DNA of 64,000 nucleotides from Paenibacillus xylanivorans (GTDB taxonomy: Bacteria; Bacillota; Bacilli; Paenibacillales; Paenibacillaceae), in assembly GCF_001280595.1 (NCBI RefSeq), contig NZ_LITU01000034.1, forward strand, positions 1,606 to 65,605, given 5' to 3'. Positions 37,651 through 47,388 of the stretch are shown one piece after another (the first letter of the stretch is position 1; every line of letters begins with the position of its first letter). Below the pieces are notes generated by a model. That model was not told the origin of the DNA and ran no database searches. It was given only the letters and a program-made list of their open reading frames with translations. The position numbers and the translations under genes were made by a program.

Positions 37651-39084
37651 TTAAGGCTGCTTCGTGTCGCTGATCCCATCCTCTACGACAGAAGGCTCCT
37701 TTGGATCAGGCAGGTTAGTATGACCAGAGCGGGCAATCAGGCGATTCTGGGCTTTGTACGTGTCACGTGTAATGGTCTTGGATTCAACGACTTTGCCATC
37801 CACCTTTTTGGTGCGCTGCGTCTCCACAATATATCCGGGCTGACCGTTCTGAAGCACCTGCTGGGCACCGTCAGGCAGCACATTGCTCAATACATATTTA
37901 ACGGGAACACTTAGCGTCTCAATTGTACGGGATTCCAGTGCATAACTGACGTTCTCCGGGAAGGTGCCGAAAAATTTGACCGTTAAACTTCCACCCTCCA
38001 CTTTGGCATGAATGAGCAGGGACTTGCCGGTGTTGTTTTTGAACCGAAAATTAATGGAACCTGAGGCAAACGTGGCATCCAGCCCCTTCGGCAAATATTT
38101 GACGGGCAGGGAGTGATTGCGACGTTCTACAATGTCCAGTCCAGTTAACAGGGCTGCGTTATAGACTGTGCTCGATACCTGACAGATGCCGCCCCCAATA
38201 CCAGGGGTTAGCTGCCCATTCACGATGACTGGGGCTTCCCGGAAACCGTAGTCTTCCTCCGCCTTGCGAATGACCTTCTCATAATCAAAAGTACCATTTG
38301 GCGGCAAAATCATGCCGTTAACGGCTTGCGCTGCTGCGCTGACGTTATGTATCCGGCCTGCACTGCTGTTTCCAAGACCAGTGGAGAACTGAATGATCTT
38401 CCGGTCAATCCCCTCTTGGCGCAGCGAATCGAGAGTCACTTCGGGTTGTAGCGTATGCAATGGCAGCTGAATCAACAGCGGGTTTGGCTTCGCATCATGG
38501 TCCAGTGGAGCGAAATCCCGGTGCAGTTTAGCCTGCATCAGGCTCGCAAGTTCATCCCAGGCGATCCGGCTGACGCCCTTTTCCGGGATGTATTGAACTT
38601 TGTCACTTGCGGTAATGCGGCGAACAGCGTTCGCGGGTGTACCGAAGGTTTCTTTTTCCCAGGCAGGATTAAGTTGTTCTTGCAATGATTTTGAATTATA
38701 CGTCAGCTTCAGGGACCACTCCTTAATGAAATGATATCGGGCGTAAGCGCGCTCCCACAGATTGCCTTCATCCAGTTGCTGCACAGCAGTCCGGAAGTCG
38801 TCAGCGCTGTAACTTGCGCCTGTCTGGGCGGCGGTGAACGTCATCGTTTTTGGTGCAGGATCTTCAACCTCCAGGGTGATCGGCCACGCCTCCATTTGTT
38901 TTAATCGTTCATCCAGTGCCAGTGGAACCTCCTTGCGATTCACACCCTCAACCGACCACTCTCCAACACGTACACCTTCTGGTAGAGCAGGCTGGTTCAC
39001 GTACATATACAGCAATCCGTAGGACGCCGAACCGATCAAGAGGATTGAGAACAGAACAATGACCGTCAAATGTATTTTTTTCAT
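37651..39084 (-). CDS. VanW family protein
   Basis: 477 residues. One N-terminal membrane anchor (IHLTVIVLFSILLIGSASYG), then a peptidoglycan-binding-like domain pair (SLKLTYNSKSLQEQLNPAWE), and the VanW domain (IIQFSTGLGNSSAGRIHNVS, GGGICQVSSTVYNAALLTGL, RRNHSLPVKYLPKGLDATFA). VanW proteins occur in cell-wall contexts; activity unknown. ATG 39084 has AAAGGAG upstream. Divergent from ftsE with a WalR-type box between. Confidence 0.88.
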   Translation of the reverse strand: MKKIHLTVIVLFSILLIGSASYGLLYMYVNQPALPEGVRVGEWSVEGVNRKEVPLALDERLKQMEAWPITLEVEDPAPKTMTFTAAQTGASYSADDFRTAVQQLDEGNLWERAYARYHFIKEWSLKLTYNSKSLQEQLNPAWEKETFGTPANAVRRITASDKVQYIPEKGVSRIAWDELASLMQAKLHRDFAPLDHDAKPNPLLIQLPLHTLQPEVTLDSLRQEGIDRKIIQFSTGLGNSSAGRIHNVSAAAQAVNGMILPPNGTFDYEKVIRKAEEDYGFREAPVIVNGQLTPGIGGGICQVSSTVYNAALLTGLDIVERRNHSLPVKYLPKGLDATFASGSINFRFKNNTGKSLLIHAKVEGGSLTVKFFGTFPENVSYALESRTIETLSVPVKYVLSNVLPDGAQQVLQNGQPGYIVETQRTKKVDGKVVESKTITRDTYKAQNRLIARSGHTNLPDPKEPSVVEDGISDTKQP

Positions 39085-39178
39085 ATCCGTACGCTCCTTT
39101 GTACTTCTGTTGTTCCGCATTTCGTAACACTTTCCATATATATGATCCAATGATGGAAAACTTTCGGGTACTCAAAAG

Positions 39179-39195
39179 GTAACAAATTTGTTACA
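39179..39195. promoter_or_regulatory. WalR (YycF) box between vanW-like gene and ftsEX
   Basis: On the minus strand TGTAAC-AAATT-TGTTAC is an exact match to the WalR consensus TGTWAH-N5-TGTWAH. On the plus strand the same 16 bases read GTAACAAATTTGTTAC, a palindrome with one mismatch to the box. Either divergent gene could be controlled. Confidence 0.6.
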
Positions 39196-39336
39196 ATAAA
39201 ATTCATATGAATCCATGCTTCACCATCGAAAAAGGGGCGAAATGGATTTTCCCTGATGAAATTCAGGTCTTTTTAAAGGAAATGCCGGGATTGTGTCGAA
39301 ATGATAATGGCTAACTATGCAACGGGAAGTGATGAT

Positions 39337-40023
39337 GTGATAGAAATGCAGGACGTGTGGAAGACCTACGCCAATGGTACCCACGCATTACAAGGGGTGT
39401 CGGTGAAGATCGACCGCAATGAATTTGTCTATATCGTCGGTCCGTCCGGCGCAGGCAAATCGACATTTATGAAATTAATGTACAGGGAAGAAGTTCCGAC
39501 CAAAGGACAAATATCCATTAACGGATTTAATATCGGAAAGTTAAAGCCACGCAAAATTCCTTATGTACGCCGGAATATCGGCGTGGTGTTCCAGGATTTT
39601 CGACTGCTGCCACGCATGACCGCATTTGAGAATGTGGCATTTGCTATGGAAGTTATTGAAGCGCCGAAGCGTCACATCAAGAAACGAGTGATGGAAGTGC
39701 TTGATCTGGTAGGACTGCGCAGCAAGGCGAACCGTGAACCTTCGCAGTTATCGGGTGGGGAACAGCAGCGTATAGCCATCGCACGTGCCATCGTGAACAA
39801 TCCGTCTGTTATTATTGCGGACGAGCCTACGGGGAACCTTGATCCGGAGACGTCATGGGGCATTATGCAGCTGCTGGATGAAATTAATTTTCGCGGGACA
39901 ACCATTGTAATGGCGACCCACAACAAAGATATCGTTAATACAATGCGTAAACGGGTTATCGCGATTGAACGGGGACAAATTGTACGGGATCAGATGAGAG
40001 GGGAATACGGTTATGAATTTTAG
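39337..40023 (+). CDS. ftsE: Cell division ATP-binding protein FtsE
   Basis: 228 residues. ABC ATPase: Walker A GPSGAGKST, Q-loop FQDFRLLPRMT, signature LSGGEQQRIAIARAI, Walker B VIIADEPTGNLDP. With FtsX it passes a signal across the membrane to wall hydrolases. GTG 39337 (MIEMQDVWKTY) is preferred over ATG 39301 from family alignment; GGGAAG precedes it. Overlaps ftsX by 11 bases. Confidence 0.95.
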   Translation: MIEMQDVWKTYANGTHALQGVSVKIDRNEFVYIVGPSGAGKSTFMKLMYREEVPTKGQISINGFNIGKLKPRKIPYVRRNIGVVFQDFRLLPRMTAFENVAFAMEVIEAPKRHIKKRVMEVLDLVGLRSKANREPSQLSGGEQQRIAIARAIVNNPSVIIADEPTGNLDPETSWGIMQLLDEINFRGTTIVMATHNKDIVNTMRKRVIAIERGQIVRDQMRGEYGYEF

Positions 40024-40930
40024 TACTCTCTTGCGTCACGTGCGGGAGGGATTCAAAAACGTATTCCGCAACGGCTGGATGTCCGTGGCCTCCATCATGT
40101 CCATTATCGTGTCACTGTTCATTCTGGGTGTGTTCATGCTGCTGGTGCTCAATGTCAATGCCATGGCCAATCAGGTGGATAGCCAGGTCGAGATCAGTAC
40201 GTATCTCGAACTGAACGTGGATGAGAACTTGCGTAACACGCTGGAGCAGGAAATCAGTGCCATGCCTGAGGTGAGCGAAATTCGTTTTGTCTCCAAAGAA
40301 GAAGGACTCAAGGAGTTCCGTGAACGTCTAGGAGAAAGTGCAGACAATGTGCTGAGCGGTTTCGATGTGGATAACAATCCACTGCCGGAGACGATTGAAG
40401 TAGAGGTCATTGAACCGGAAACCGTCACTTTTGTGGCGCAAAAAATCGAAGCATTGAACGATAAACACCCGGAGAAGCCGATCATGAAAGTGAACTACGG
40501 CAAGGAAACGGTGGAAGTGTTGTTCAAATTTACGAAGCTTGTCCGGAATATCGGATTTATTTTTGTCGGGGGACTGGGTCTGATGTCCATGTTCCTGATC
40601 TCGAATACGATTCGCGTAACGATTCTGGCCCGTCGCCGGGAGATCGGCATCATGAAGCTGGTTGGAGCAACCAACACCTTCATTCGTTGGCCTTTCTTTA
40701 TCGAAGGGGCATTGATTGGACTGATCGGTTCGGCGATTACGGTAGCGGTACTGTTCTTCGGCTACAGCCGTCTGATGGCCACAATTGGTCAGGATGTATT
40801 TATGCAGATGCTTAATCTGATTCCGCTCGGCGATATTTGGCTGCTGTTTGGAACACTGTTGATCGGACTCGGTGTGCTGGTTGGTATTTTGGGAAGTACA
40901 TTGTCCATCCGCAAATCTCTTAACGTTTAA
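40013..40930 (+). CDS. ftsX: Cell division protein FtsX
   Basis: 305 residues: four membrane helices with a large extracellular loop after the first (residues about 50-165), the usual FtsX layout (VREGFKNVFRNGWMSVASI; ILARRREIGIMKLVGATNTF). The loop contacts a periplasmic or extracellular hydrolase activator. Translationally coupled to ftsE. Confidence 0.95.
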   Translation: MNFSTLLRHVREGFKNVFRNGWMSVASIMSIIVSLFILGVFMLLVLNVNAMANQVDSQVEISTYLELNVDENLRNTLEQEISAMPEVSEIRFVSKEEGLKEFRERLGESADNVLSGFDVDNNPLPETIEVEVIEPETVTFVAQKIEALNDKHPEKPIMKVNYGKETVEVLFKFTKLVRNIGFIFVGGLGLMSMFLISNTIRVTILARRREIGIMKLVGATNTFIRWPFFIEGALIGLIGSAITVAVLFFGYSRLMATIGQDVFMQMLNLIPLGDIWLLFGTLLIGLGVLVGILGSTLSIRKSLNV

Positions 40931-41007
40931 TCGAAAAAGAATGGCAAAGCAGGTTCACATATGAACGCTGTTTGACGATATGTAGTAAAGACGGAGTCTT
41001 TAGTGTA

Positions 41008-41055
41008 AAGAAAGCAAAGAACATGCTGTTCACCACCTGTGCAGGTTGCTTTCTT
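41008..41055 (+). other. Hairpin between ftsX and the M23 peptidase gene
   Basis: AAGAAAGCAA (41008-41017) pairs with TTGCTTTCTT (41046-41055). Without a clear T run; might attenuate transcription from ftsEX. Confidence 0.45.
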
Positions 41056-41083
41056 GTGAATTCATAGGATGGGGGATCACATT

Positions 41084-42364
41084 TTGAAAAAAACAGCTTC
41101 GCTGCTGGCCTTAACGTTATTGGTCGGTATGACGCTTCAACCTTCTGACGGATATGCCAAGAGTAGCATTAGCGACATTGATCAGCAGATTCAGCAACTG
41201 GAGAGTAAGGCGGCTTCGGCCAAAAAAGAGCAGCAAAAGGCTGCCAGCAACAAAAAGGAAGCCCAGCATTACAAGAACAAGACCAATGCTTACTTGAAAG
41301 TAGTCATGGAGCAGATCAATGTGGTTAGTGATGAGCTGGCAAACGTATCCTTGCAGATTGAAAATACGGAAGAGGATCTCCGGACAACGAAAAAAGATCT
41401 GGAAGCGGCGGAAGATCGCATTGTAGCGCGGGAGAAACTGCTGGAATCACGTGTACGTCTGATGTATACGGATGGTGCCGTTTCTTATCTCGACGTATTA
41501 TTAACTTCAACAAGCTTCTCTGATTTCCTGACTCGTGCCGATTCACTGAAAACGATTGTGGATCAGGATCAGCATCTGCTGGATGAACACAAAAAGGACA
41601 AGCAGCTCGTCGTGGACAAAAAGGCAGAACTGGATGTGCAATATGCAGAAGCCAAGAGTCTGTACGCGCAGAAGAAACAGCGCAAGTCCCAATTGAATGA
41701 GAAGGAACAGGAGAAGCAAGTGCTTCTCGCTTCCTATGATGCTAAAATTGAAGAGTCAGAAGAGTTGACGCAAGAACAGGAAGACGTATTGATGCAGATT
41801 GCCAGCAAGCGTTCAGCCCTTTTGCAAGAGAAAAATAAATTGCGTGAACAGCAAGCGGCCGCGGCTGCCAAAGCAAAAGCAGCAGCTGCAGCACGTGCGG
41901 CGGCAGCTGCGAAGGCGCCGACCAAGGTCAGCTCAAACAGTAGCAGCAGCACTTCATACTCCAGTGGTAACGGCATCTTTGGGATGCCTGTATCGGGTGC
42001 GCGAGTATCTTCCGGGTTCGGACCTCGTATTCACCCGATCACGGGTGAAGTAGGTAAATTGCATGCAGGTGTAGACTTTGCTGTTGCTCAAGGAACGTCC
42101 GTTCATGCCGCTTCTGGCGGAATCGTCATTATGGCTGAATGGTATACCGGGTATGGTTACACCGTCATTGTTGACCACGGAGGCGGATTATGGACGCTTT
42201 ACGGTCATTTGCGTGAAGGCGGATTTAAGGTCAGCAAGGGAGATACGGTAAGCCGTGGCGATATCATTGCTGAATCAGGCAATACAGGCAACTCCACTGG
42301 ACCGCATTTGCATTTTGAAGTACGTGATAATGGAACAGCAGTGAATCCATTCAACTATTTGTAG
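41084..42364 (+). CDS. M23 murein peptidase with N-terminal coiled coil (EnvC-like)
   Basis: 426 residues: signal peptide (LLALTLLVGMTLQPSDGYAK), long coiled coil to about residue 255 (DIDQQIQQLESKAASAKKEQ onwards), an Ala/Lys-rich and Ser-rich linker, then a LytM/M23 domain. Zinc ligands are intact: H and D of LHAGVDFA and both histidines of HLHFEV. So it should cut peptidoglycan crosslinks. TTG 41084 fits GGGGGAT; ATG 41069 overlaps it. Next to ftsEX, its probable controller. Confidence 0.9.
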   Translation: MKKTASLLALTLLVGMTLQPSDGYAKSSISDIDQQIQQLESKAASAKKEQQKAASNKKEAQHYKNKTNAYLKVVMEQINVVSDELANVSLQIENTEEDLRTTKKDLEAAEDRIVAREKLLESRVRLMYTDGAVSYLDVLLTSTSFSDFLTRADSLKTIVDQDQHLLDEHKKDKQLVVDKKAELDVQYAEAKSLYAQKKQRKSQLNEKEQEKQVLLASYDAKIEESEELTQEQEDVLMQIASKRSALLQEKNKLREQQAAAAAKAKAAAAARAAAAAKAPTKVSSNSSSSTSYSSGNGIFGMPVSGARVSSGFGPRIHPITGEVGKLHAGVDFAVAQGTSVHAASGGIVIMAEWYTGYGYTVIVDHGGGLWTLYGHLREGGFKVSKGDTVSRGDIIAESGNTGNSTGPHLHFEVRDNGTAVNPFNYL

Positions 42365-42498
42365 TTTTTAGCCAACAGTTGGAATGGAACAAACATATTC
42401 CGTACAAGCTAGGCATATACTAAGCTGGCATGTTCAGGGAATGATTCACAGAACAATTGAATTTGACACGCTTCAATACTAAAGGCGGTGACAAACGG

Positions 42499-43968
42499 AT
42501 GATGAAGAAAAGATCGGCCCTGCTGCTTGTCATTGTAGCCCTTCTCGGGGGTAGCCTGCTTACGCTGGCACTGATGAGCTCCCCTGGCCTGGCACAGACG
42601 ACACCAGGTGAAGGACTGCTCGCCAGCGTTACTGGCAGTTCGCAGCAGAAGAACGATTTGAAGAAGATTGAAACCGCGATGGATTTGATCTCAAGCAACT
42701 ATTATAAAAATGTGGATCGAACCAAACTGATTGATGGTGCGATCAACGGTATGATGGAATCCCTTGGTGATCCGTACTCCAATTATATGGGGCAGGAAAC
42801 AGCGGCCCAGTTTGAGGAATCGATTGAAGGTTCATTTACCGGAATCGGTGCAGAGGTATCCTCGCAGGACGGAAATGTCGTAGTGGTATCACCGATCAAA
42901 GGATCGCCTGCCGAGAAAGCGGGTATTCGCGCGAAAGACATGATCATGTCCGTGAATGGTGAATCCCTGCAAGGTTTGGAATTAAACAAAGCCGTTAACA
43001 AAATCAGAGGTCCAAAAGGCAGTGAAGCGAAGGTGCAGGTCAAACGTGCTGGATCTTCCGAGCTGATTGAATTCGTCATTGTGCGTGATGACATTGATCT
43101 GGAGACGGTGTACGCCCACATGGAGGATAACGGTGTTGGTGTTATTACAATCACCCAATTCTCGCTGAACACAGGAGATCGCTTTAAGGAAGAACTGGCG
43201 AAGCTGGAGAAGCAGAACATGAAGGGCTTGGTCATTGATGTTCGTAATGACCCGGGTGGTGTATTGCAGGTCGTTATTGATATTGCAGAACAATTTGTTC
43301 CCAAAGGCAAGGTTATTGTTCAAGTCGAAGACAAGAACGGTAAAAAGGAACAAAGCAAATCGAACGGATCAGGTAAATCATACCCAATTACAGTTTTGAT
43401 GAACAAGGGAAGCGCGAGTGCGTCGGAAATTTTGGCTGGTGCATTGCAACAGTCGGCAGGCGCAACGCTGGTTGGAGAAAACTCCTTTGGTAAAGGAACC
43501 GTACAGACGAGTTATGATAAGCAGATGGGTGATGGCAGCTTGCTGAAGATTACCATCGCGAAATGGCTGACTCCGAATGGAGACTGGATTCATGAAAAAG
43601 GCATCAAACCTGATATTGCAGTAGATCAGCCGGATTATTTCTCAGTGGCACCAATTAATAAAGAAAAATTACCTTTGAAATACGACAGCAATAGCACGGA
43701 TGTGAAAAGTGCGCAGACCATGCTGAGAGGACTTGACTTCAAGCCGGATCGTGTGGACGGATACTATGACCAGAAGACAGAAGAAGCGGTCAAAGCATTC
43801 CAGAAGCAGAAAGGCATACAGGCAACAGGCCAGATTGACGAGAAAACCGCGGAATCACTGGAAGCGGCTCTGATTGAACGCATTGCCAATCCTCAATATG
43901 ATGCACAGCTGAAGCGCGCGATCGAAAATGTCTCAAAGGATATTTCGTCCGCTGTGTCGAAACCATAA
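42499..43968 (+). CDS. ctpB: Carboxy-terminal processing serine protease (S41)
   Basis: 489 residues: signal anchor (LLLVIVALLGGSLLTLALMS), PDZ domain (VSPIKGSPAEKAGIRAKDMI), S41 catalytic core with Ser in GSASASEILAG and Lys in SFGKGTVQTS, then a C-terminal peptidoglycan-binding_1 domain (KSAQTMLRGLDFKPDRVDGY). CtpB of B. subtilis acts in the SpoIVFB sporulation checkpoint. Start 42499 or the next ATG. Confidence 0.92.
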   Translation: MMKKRSALLLVIVALLGGSLLTLALMSSPGLAQTTPGEGLLASVTGSSQQKNDLKKIETAMDLISSNYYKNVDRTKLIDGAINGMMESLGDPYSNYMGQETAAQFEESIEGSFTGIGAEVSSQDGNVVVVSPIKGSPAEKAGIRAKDMIMSVNGESLQGLELNKAVNKIRGPKGSEAKVQVKRAGSSELIEFVIVRDDIDLETVYAHMEDNGVGVITITQFSLNTGDRFKEELAKLEKQNMKGLVIDVRNDPGGVLQVVIDIAEQFVPKGKVIVQVEDKNGKKEQSKSNGSGKSYPITVLMNKGSASASEILAGALQQSAGATLVGENSFGKGTVQTSYDKQMGDGSLLKITIAKWLTPNGDWIHEKGIKPDIAVDQPDYFSVAPINKEKLPLKYDSNSTDVKSAQTMLRGLDFKPDRVDGYYDQKTEEAVKAFQKQKGIQATGQIDEKTAESLEAALIERIANPQYDAQLKRAIENVSKDISSAVSKP

Positions 43969-43998
43969 AGAAGGCTGATTTTCAGCCTTCTTTTTTTC
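43969..43998 (+). terminator. Terminator after ctpB
   Basis: AGAAGGCTGA / TCAGCCTTCT with short loop, then seven T residues. Confidence 0.95.
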
Positions 43999-44032
43999 TG
44001 AACCGGCTGAAGGAGAGGGGTGACCGTCCACA

Positions 44033-45358
44033 ATGGAATGGGCTTGGCCATGGTTGACCACATTAGGAGAAGCATTGTTGCAGTTGTTTATTCAGCCGTT
44101 TTATTATATTGCGGTAATCTTGATTGCTCTCGTTTATCATCGCCAACTCTTGCAGGAACGTAAATTGTTCCACGTTCGTCTGCATAGCTCGATAACACAG
44201 ACCATTCGTGCAGTGCTCGGGGGTATTCTGATCGGTGTAATGGTCTCAGTCGTGTCGCTGTTTCTCGGGGCACATCTTACACTGGGCAGCTTGATCTGTA
44301 TATGGGCAGCAACGTTATTCCTGGCATTATTCCGTATCCGGTACTTATGTTTTGCTTATGCTGTAGGTTTGCTTGGCGTGTTGCAGTTTGGTTTAAATAT
44401 GGCTTCGGGCTGGCAGCCTGCAGGATGGATGGGAACTGTCACTGAAGCATTACGTGCACTGGACATGCCTGCACTTCTTGTGCTCGCAGCTGTACTACAT
44501 ATCGGTGAAGCACTGATGGTACGTATGCAGGGGGTATCCATGGCATCGCCTTTGCTCTTTGAAGGTAAACGCGGCAAGCTCGTTGGAGGGTACCAGTTGC
44601 AGCATTTCTGGCCGATTCCGTTACTGATTCTTGTTCCGGTTACGGGCGGGGCCACATTGCCATGGACCGCCCTGATCAGCGGAGGAAATGGCTACATGCT
44701 GGTTGCGCTACCGATTATGTTGGGATTCGGAGAGGTTACTCAAAGTATGCTCCCAGGGAAAAAAGTTCAGATCTCCGCAAAGCGATTGCTGTTATATGGG
44801 ACAGGGCTGTTAATGCTCAGCCTCCTGGCTGCGTGGTGGTCTCCACTCATGATTGTCGCAGCCTTGGCTGCTTTCATTGGGCATGAGTTCCTGGTGTGGT
44901 ACAGTGGCTTCGAAGAACAAAACCGCAGCCCGCTGTTTGTTCACCCTGAACACGGCTTGAAGGTGCTGGGTGTCATTCCCGATAGTCCTGCGGAAGACCT
45001 GGGGATTGAAGCAGGGGAGACCCTGTACAAGGTGAATGGCGTGTTGGTGCATTCGCCTGAGCAATTACATCGCGCCTTGCGCATGAATCCGGCCTTTTGC
45101 AAGCTGGAGGTACGCAATCATCAGGGAGAGAGCAAGTTCATGCAACGGGCGATCTATGAAGGCGAGCATCATCAACTTGGCGTACTCATGGCTCCGGACA
45201 ATCATGAAGCCTGGGCTCTCCGGTTGCGTCCGCTAACCCTGTTTCATATCGTAAGTCTCAAGTTGTTTGCACGACGACGGAAAGAACAGCATGAGGTTGA
45301 AGCTCCACTGGCACTGCCGCCAGCCCCAGTGGGGGAGCAAAGGTCTATAGAGATGTAA
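44033..45358 (+). CDS. minJ: MinJ-like membrane protein with PDZ domain
   Basis: 441 residues. About seven membrane helices (IAVILIALVYHRQ ... LLSLLAAWWSPLMIVAALAA) followed by a C-terminal PDZ domain (HGLKVLGVIPDSPAEDLGIE, AGETLYKVNGVLVHSPEQLH). Topology, length and place after ctpB match B. subtilis MinJ, the link between DivIVA at the pole and MinD. ATG 44033 after AGGGGTGA. Some Paenibacillus copies may serve other roles, so symbol is tentative. Confidence 0.82.
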   Translation: MEWAWPWLTTLGEALLQLFIQPFYYIAVILIALVYHRQLLQERKLFHVRLHSSITQTIRAVLGGILIGVMVSVVSLFLGAHLTLGSLICIWAATLFLALFRIRYLCFAYAVGLLGVLQFGLNMASGWQPAGWMGTVTEALRALDMPALLVLAAVLHIGEALMVRMQGVSMASPLLFEGKRGKLVGGYQLQHFWPIPLLILVPVTGGATLPWTALISGGNGYMLVALPIMLGFGEVTQSMLPGKKVQISAKRLLLYGTGLLMLSLLAAWWSPLMIVAALAAFIGHEFLVWYSGFEEQNRSPLFVHPEHGLKVLGVIPDSPAEDLGIEAGETLYKVNGVLVHSPEQLHRALRMNPAFCKLEVRNHQGESKFMQRAIYEGEHHQLGVLMAPDNHEAWALRLRPLTLFHIVSLKLFARRRKEQHEVEAPLALPPAPVGEQRSIEM

Positions 45359-45363
45359 TAATT

Positions 45364-45410
45364 AAAGGGTATTTCCTCAACCTATTCAGGCGAAGGAGAT
45401 ACCCTTTTTG
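45364..45410. terminator. Bidirectional terminator after minJ and the response regulator
   Basis: AAAGGGTAT (45364-45372) / ATACCCTTT (45399-45407), inner TCCT / AGGA, followed by TT; shared by convergent genes. Confidence 0.88.
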
Positions 45411-46100
45411 CTACTTTTTCAACATGAAAATGGCGATTTGAGTCCGATCACGCAAACTAAGCTTGCCAAGAATATCGGTAACATAGTTTTTGACCGTGCC
45501 TTCGCTCAAGAATAGTTTTGCAGCAATTTCTTTATTGGATAGCCCTTCCGAGATAGCCTCTGCAACAGCCAGTTCCATTCGGGTTAGTCCGTATGAATCA
45601 ATGGGTTCATTTGTCCGAGGCGCTGCAGCAGGACGGAGCAAACTCGCGAGCTTACGAGCAATATCAGGATGAATCAACATATCCCCGTTATGTACTGTCT
45701 TGATGCCCTGAATGATCCGGTCAGGGGGCACATTTTTGAGCAAATAACCGCTGGCCCCGTTTTGCAAAGCCTGAATAATATACTCATCATCGTCAAACGT
45801 GGTAAGCATCAGTACACGCACGTCAGGGAAGCGTGTCTTAATGATTCGGGTACCTTCAACTCCGTCACAATCGGGCATGCGAATATCCATAAGTACAACG
45901 TCGGCAGGTGTTCCTGATTCCAGCAGTTCCAGAGCTTCTCGTCCGTTTGAAGCTGTAGCTGTAACGCTAATACCGGGATCGAGCCCGAGCAGGACTTTGA
46001 GACTTTCACGGATAAAGGAATCATCATCCGCAAGTATCAGCCGAATGGACTGAGGTCGGACAGAATGGCTCGAGTTATTTAATTCATTCAGGTCAGACAT
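45411..46100 (-). CDS. NarL/LuxR-family response regulator
   Basis: 229 residues: receiver domain with phospho-acceptor Asp in ADVVLMDIRMPDCDG and Lys in YLLKNVPP, then a LuxR-type HTH (LTRMELAVAEAISEGLSNKE, IAAKLFLSEGTVKNYVTDIL). Pairs with the histidine kinase 19 bases upstream in the same operon. Similar in arrangement to B. subtilis YvfT/YvfU, which control an adjacent ABC transporter, here divergent. Confidence 0.92.
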   Translation of the reverse strand: MSDLNELNNSSHSVRPQSIRLILADDDSFIRESLKVLLGLDPGISVTATASNGREALELLESGTPADVVLMDIRMPDCDGVEGTRIIKTRFPDVRVLMLTTFDDDEYIIQALQNGASGYLLKNVPPDRIIQGIKTVHNGDMLIHPDIARKLASLLRPAAAPRTNEPIDSYGLTRMELAVAEAISEGLSNKEIAAKLFLSEGTVKNYVTDILGKLSLRDRTQIAIFMLKK

Positions 46101-46119
46101 GAGAAAATCACTTCCTTTT

Positions 46120-47388
46120 TCAGATCAGTTCAGCTTTGTTCGTCATGGGCAGGCGTGTAATCACCGTATAGGGATAGTCCGGTTTGATCTCCAGTTTCCC
46201 TCCAACCAACTGTGTGCGTAGACGCATACCTTCAAGCCCCATGCCGATCCCTGTAAACTCTGCCTTTACACTCGGGTTAGCACGAGATTCTTCATGACTT
46301 GCTTTTGTTTGTTCCTTCGTGGAAAGGGTATGGATCTTCCCATCGTTGCTGACAGCCATGCAGATTTCCCTTTCTCCAAATTCCAGTTCCACCGTAATCG
46401 TAGTGGCGTTCCCATGACGGAGGGCATTGGTCACAGCCTCTTTGGCATTTTTGTACAAGACGATCTGCATACTGGGATAGAGTACATGTGAATGTCCACG
46501 GACTTCGTAAATCGTCTTCACACCCGTTTCCCGGCCAACGTCTTCCAGAAGACGATCCAGTGCGTAGGCATCGGATATATAAGAGCTAGGCCGCAATTTG
46601 TGAAGCGTGGTTCGCATGTCATCCATACTGGCGGCCAATTGATCGCGAATCTGTTTCACCATTTCCGTTCCCTGTTCCGGATGTATAGGGATAGTCAGGA
46701 GGGCTGCCTCAGACATCATTTTGGTGCGAATCAGGCGGTGACCAATATCATCATGAAGCTGCCTAGATATCCGGGTACGCTCCTCAACCTGTGCAGTCCC
46801 TTCAAGCTGCTTCGTGAATTGCAGCAATTGTTCGCGTGCCTCCTGAAGCTCGTAATGTTTACTGCGCAGCTCATCATACACCTGTTCAAGCTGCCCACGG
46901 CTGCTCGCGCTTCTAGACCCCTGCCAAGAGAGTGTTGAGGTGATGAGCAGGAGCAAGTTACCTGCAACCCGAGCGATTGTCTCTTGGGTGAAGGGAGTGA
47001 CCTCGTTTGGGTGAATTGAAAGCCATGCATGAAGCCCCTGTGGTGGGGCGTAATACCAATGTAACGCGATATTGCTGGCGATAAGCTGAATTGCGAGCAT
47101 TAACCAACGCTGGGCCCCATCCAGTCTGTACATGTACACATAAAGCGCAGATAAGGAGAGGAAAAACATAAATGGGCCATATAGAGCGATCAGCCAGCAG
47201 CTGAAAAGGATTTCGGCCACAAGCAGCAAACGCTGCATACTTGAACGGGTGAAGTCCTTCCACACCGCGAGTCCAAGTGCAATGATTATATACAGCGTAT
47301 AGCTATCTTCTTGTTCCAGTGGTAGCACCAGAATATACAGGACCGCGGGAACTATGAGTAAACCGTATTGCAGCAACCGCATCGGCAT
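46120..47388 (-). CDS. Sensor histidine kinase (HisKA_3)
   Basis: 422 residues: five to six N-terminal membrane helices without a large sensing loop, coiled linker (QLEQVYDELRSKHYELQEAR), dimerisation box with the phospho-His in RISRQLHDDIGHRLIRTKMM, and an HATPase domain (N box YKNAKEAVTNALRHGNA, G box GIGMGLEGMRLRTQLVGGKL). Probably senses a membrane-located signal, perhaps a substrate of the divergent exporter. Confidence 0.92.
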   Translation of the reverse strand: MPMRLLQYGLLIVPAVLYILVLPLEQEDSYTLYIIIALGLAVWKDFTRSSMQRLLLVAEILFSCWLIALYGPFMFFLSLSALYVYMYRLDGAQRWLMLAIQLIASNIALHWYYAPPQGLHAWLSIHPNEVTPFTQETIARVAGNLLLLITSTLSWQGSRSASSRGQLEQVYDELRSKHYELQEAREQLLQFTKQLEGTAQVEERTRISRQLHDDIGHRLIRTKMMSEAALLTIPIHPEQGTEMVKQIRDQLAASMDDMRTTLHKLRPSSYISDAYALDRLLEDVGRETGVKTIYEVRGHSHVLYPSMQIVLYKNAKEAVTNALRHGNATTITVELEFGEREICMAVSNDGKIHTLSTKEQTKASHEESRANPSVKAEFTGIGMGLEGMRLRTQLVGGKLEIKPDYPYTVITRLPMTNKAELI

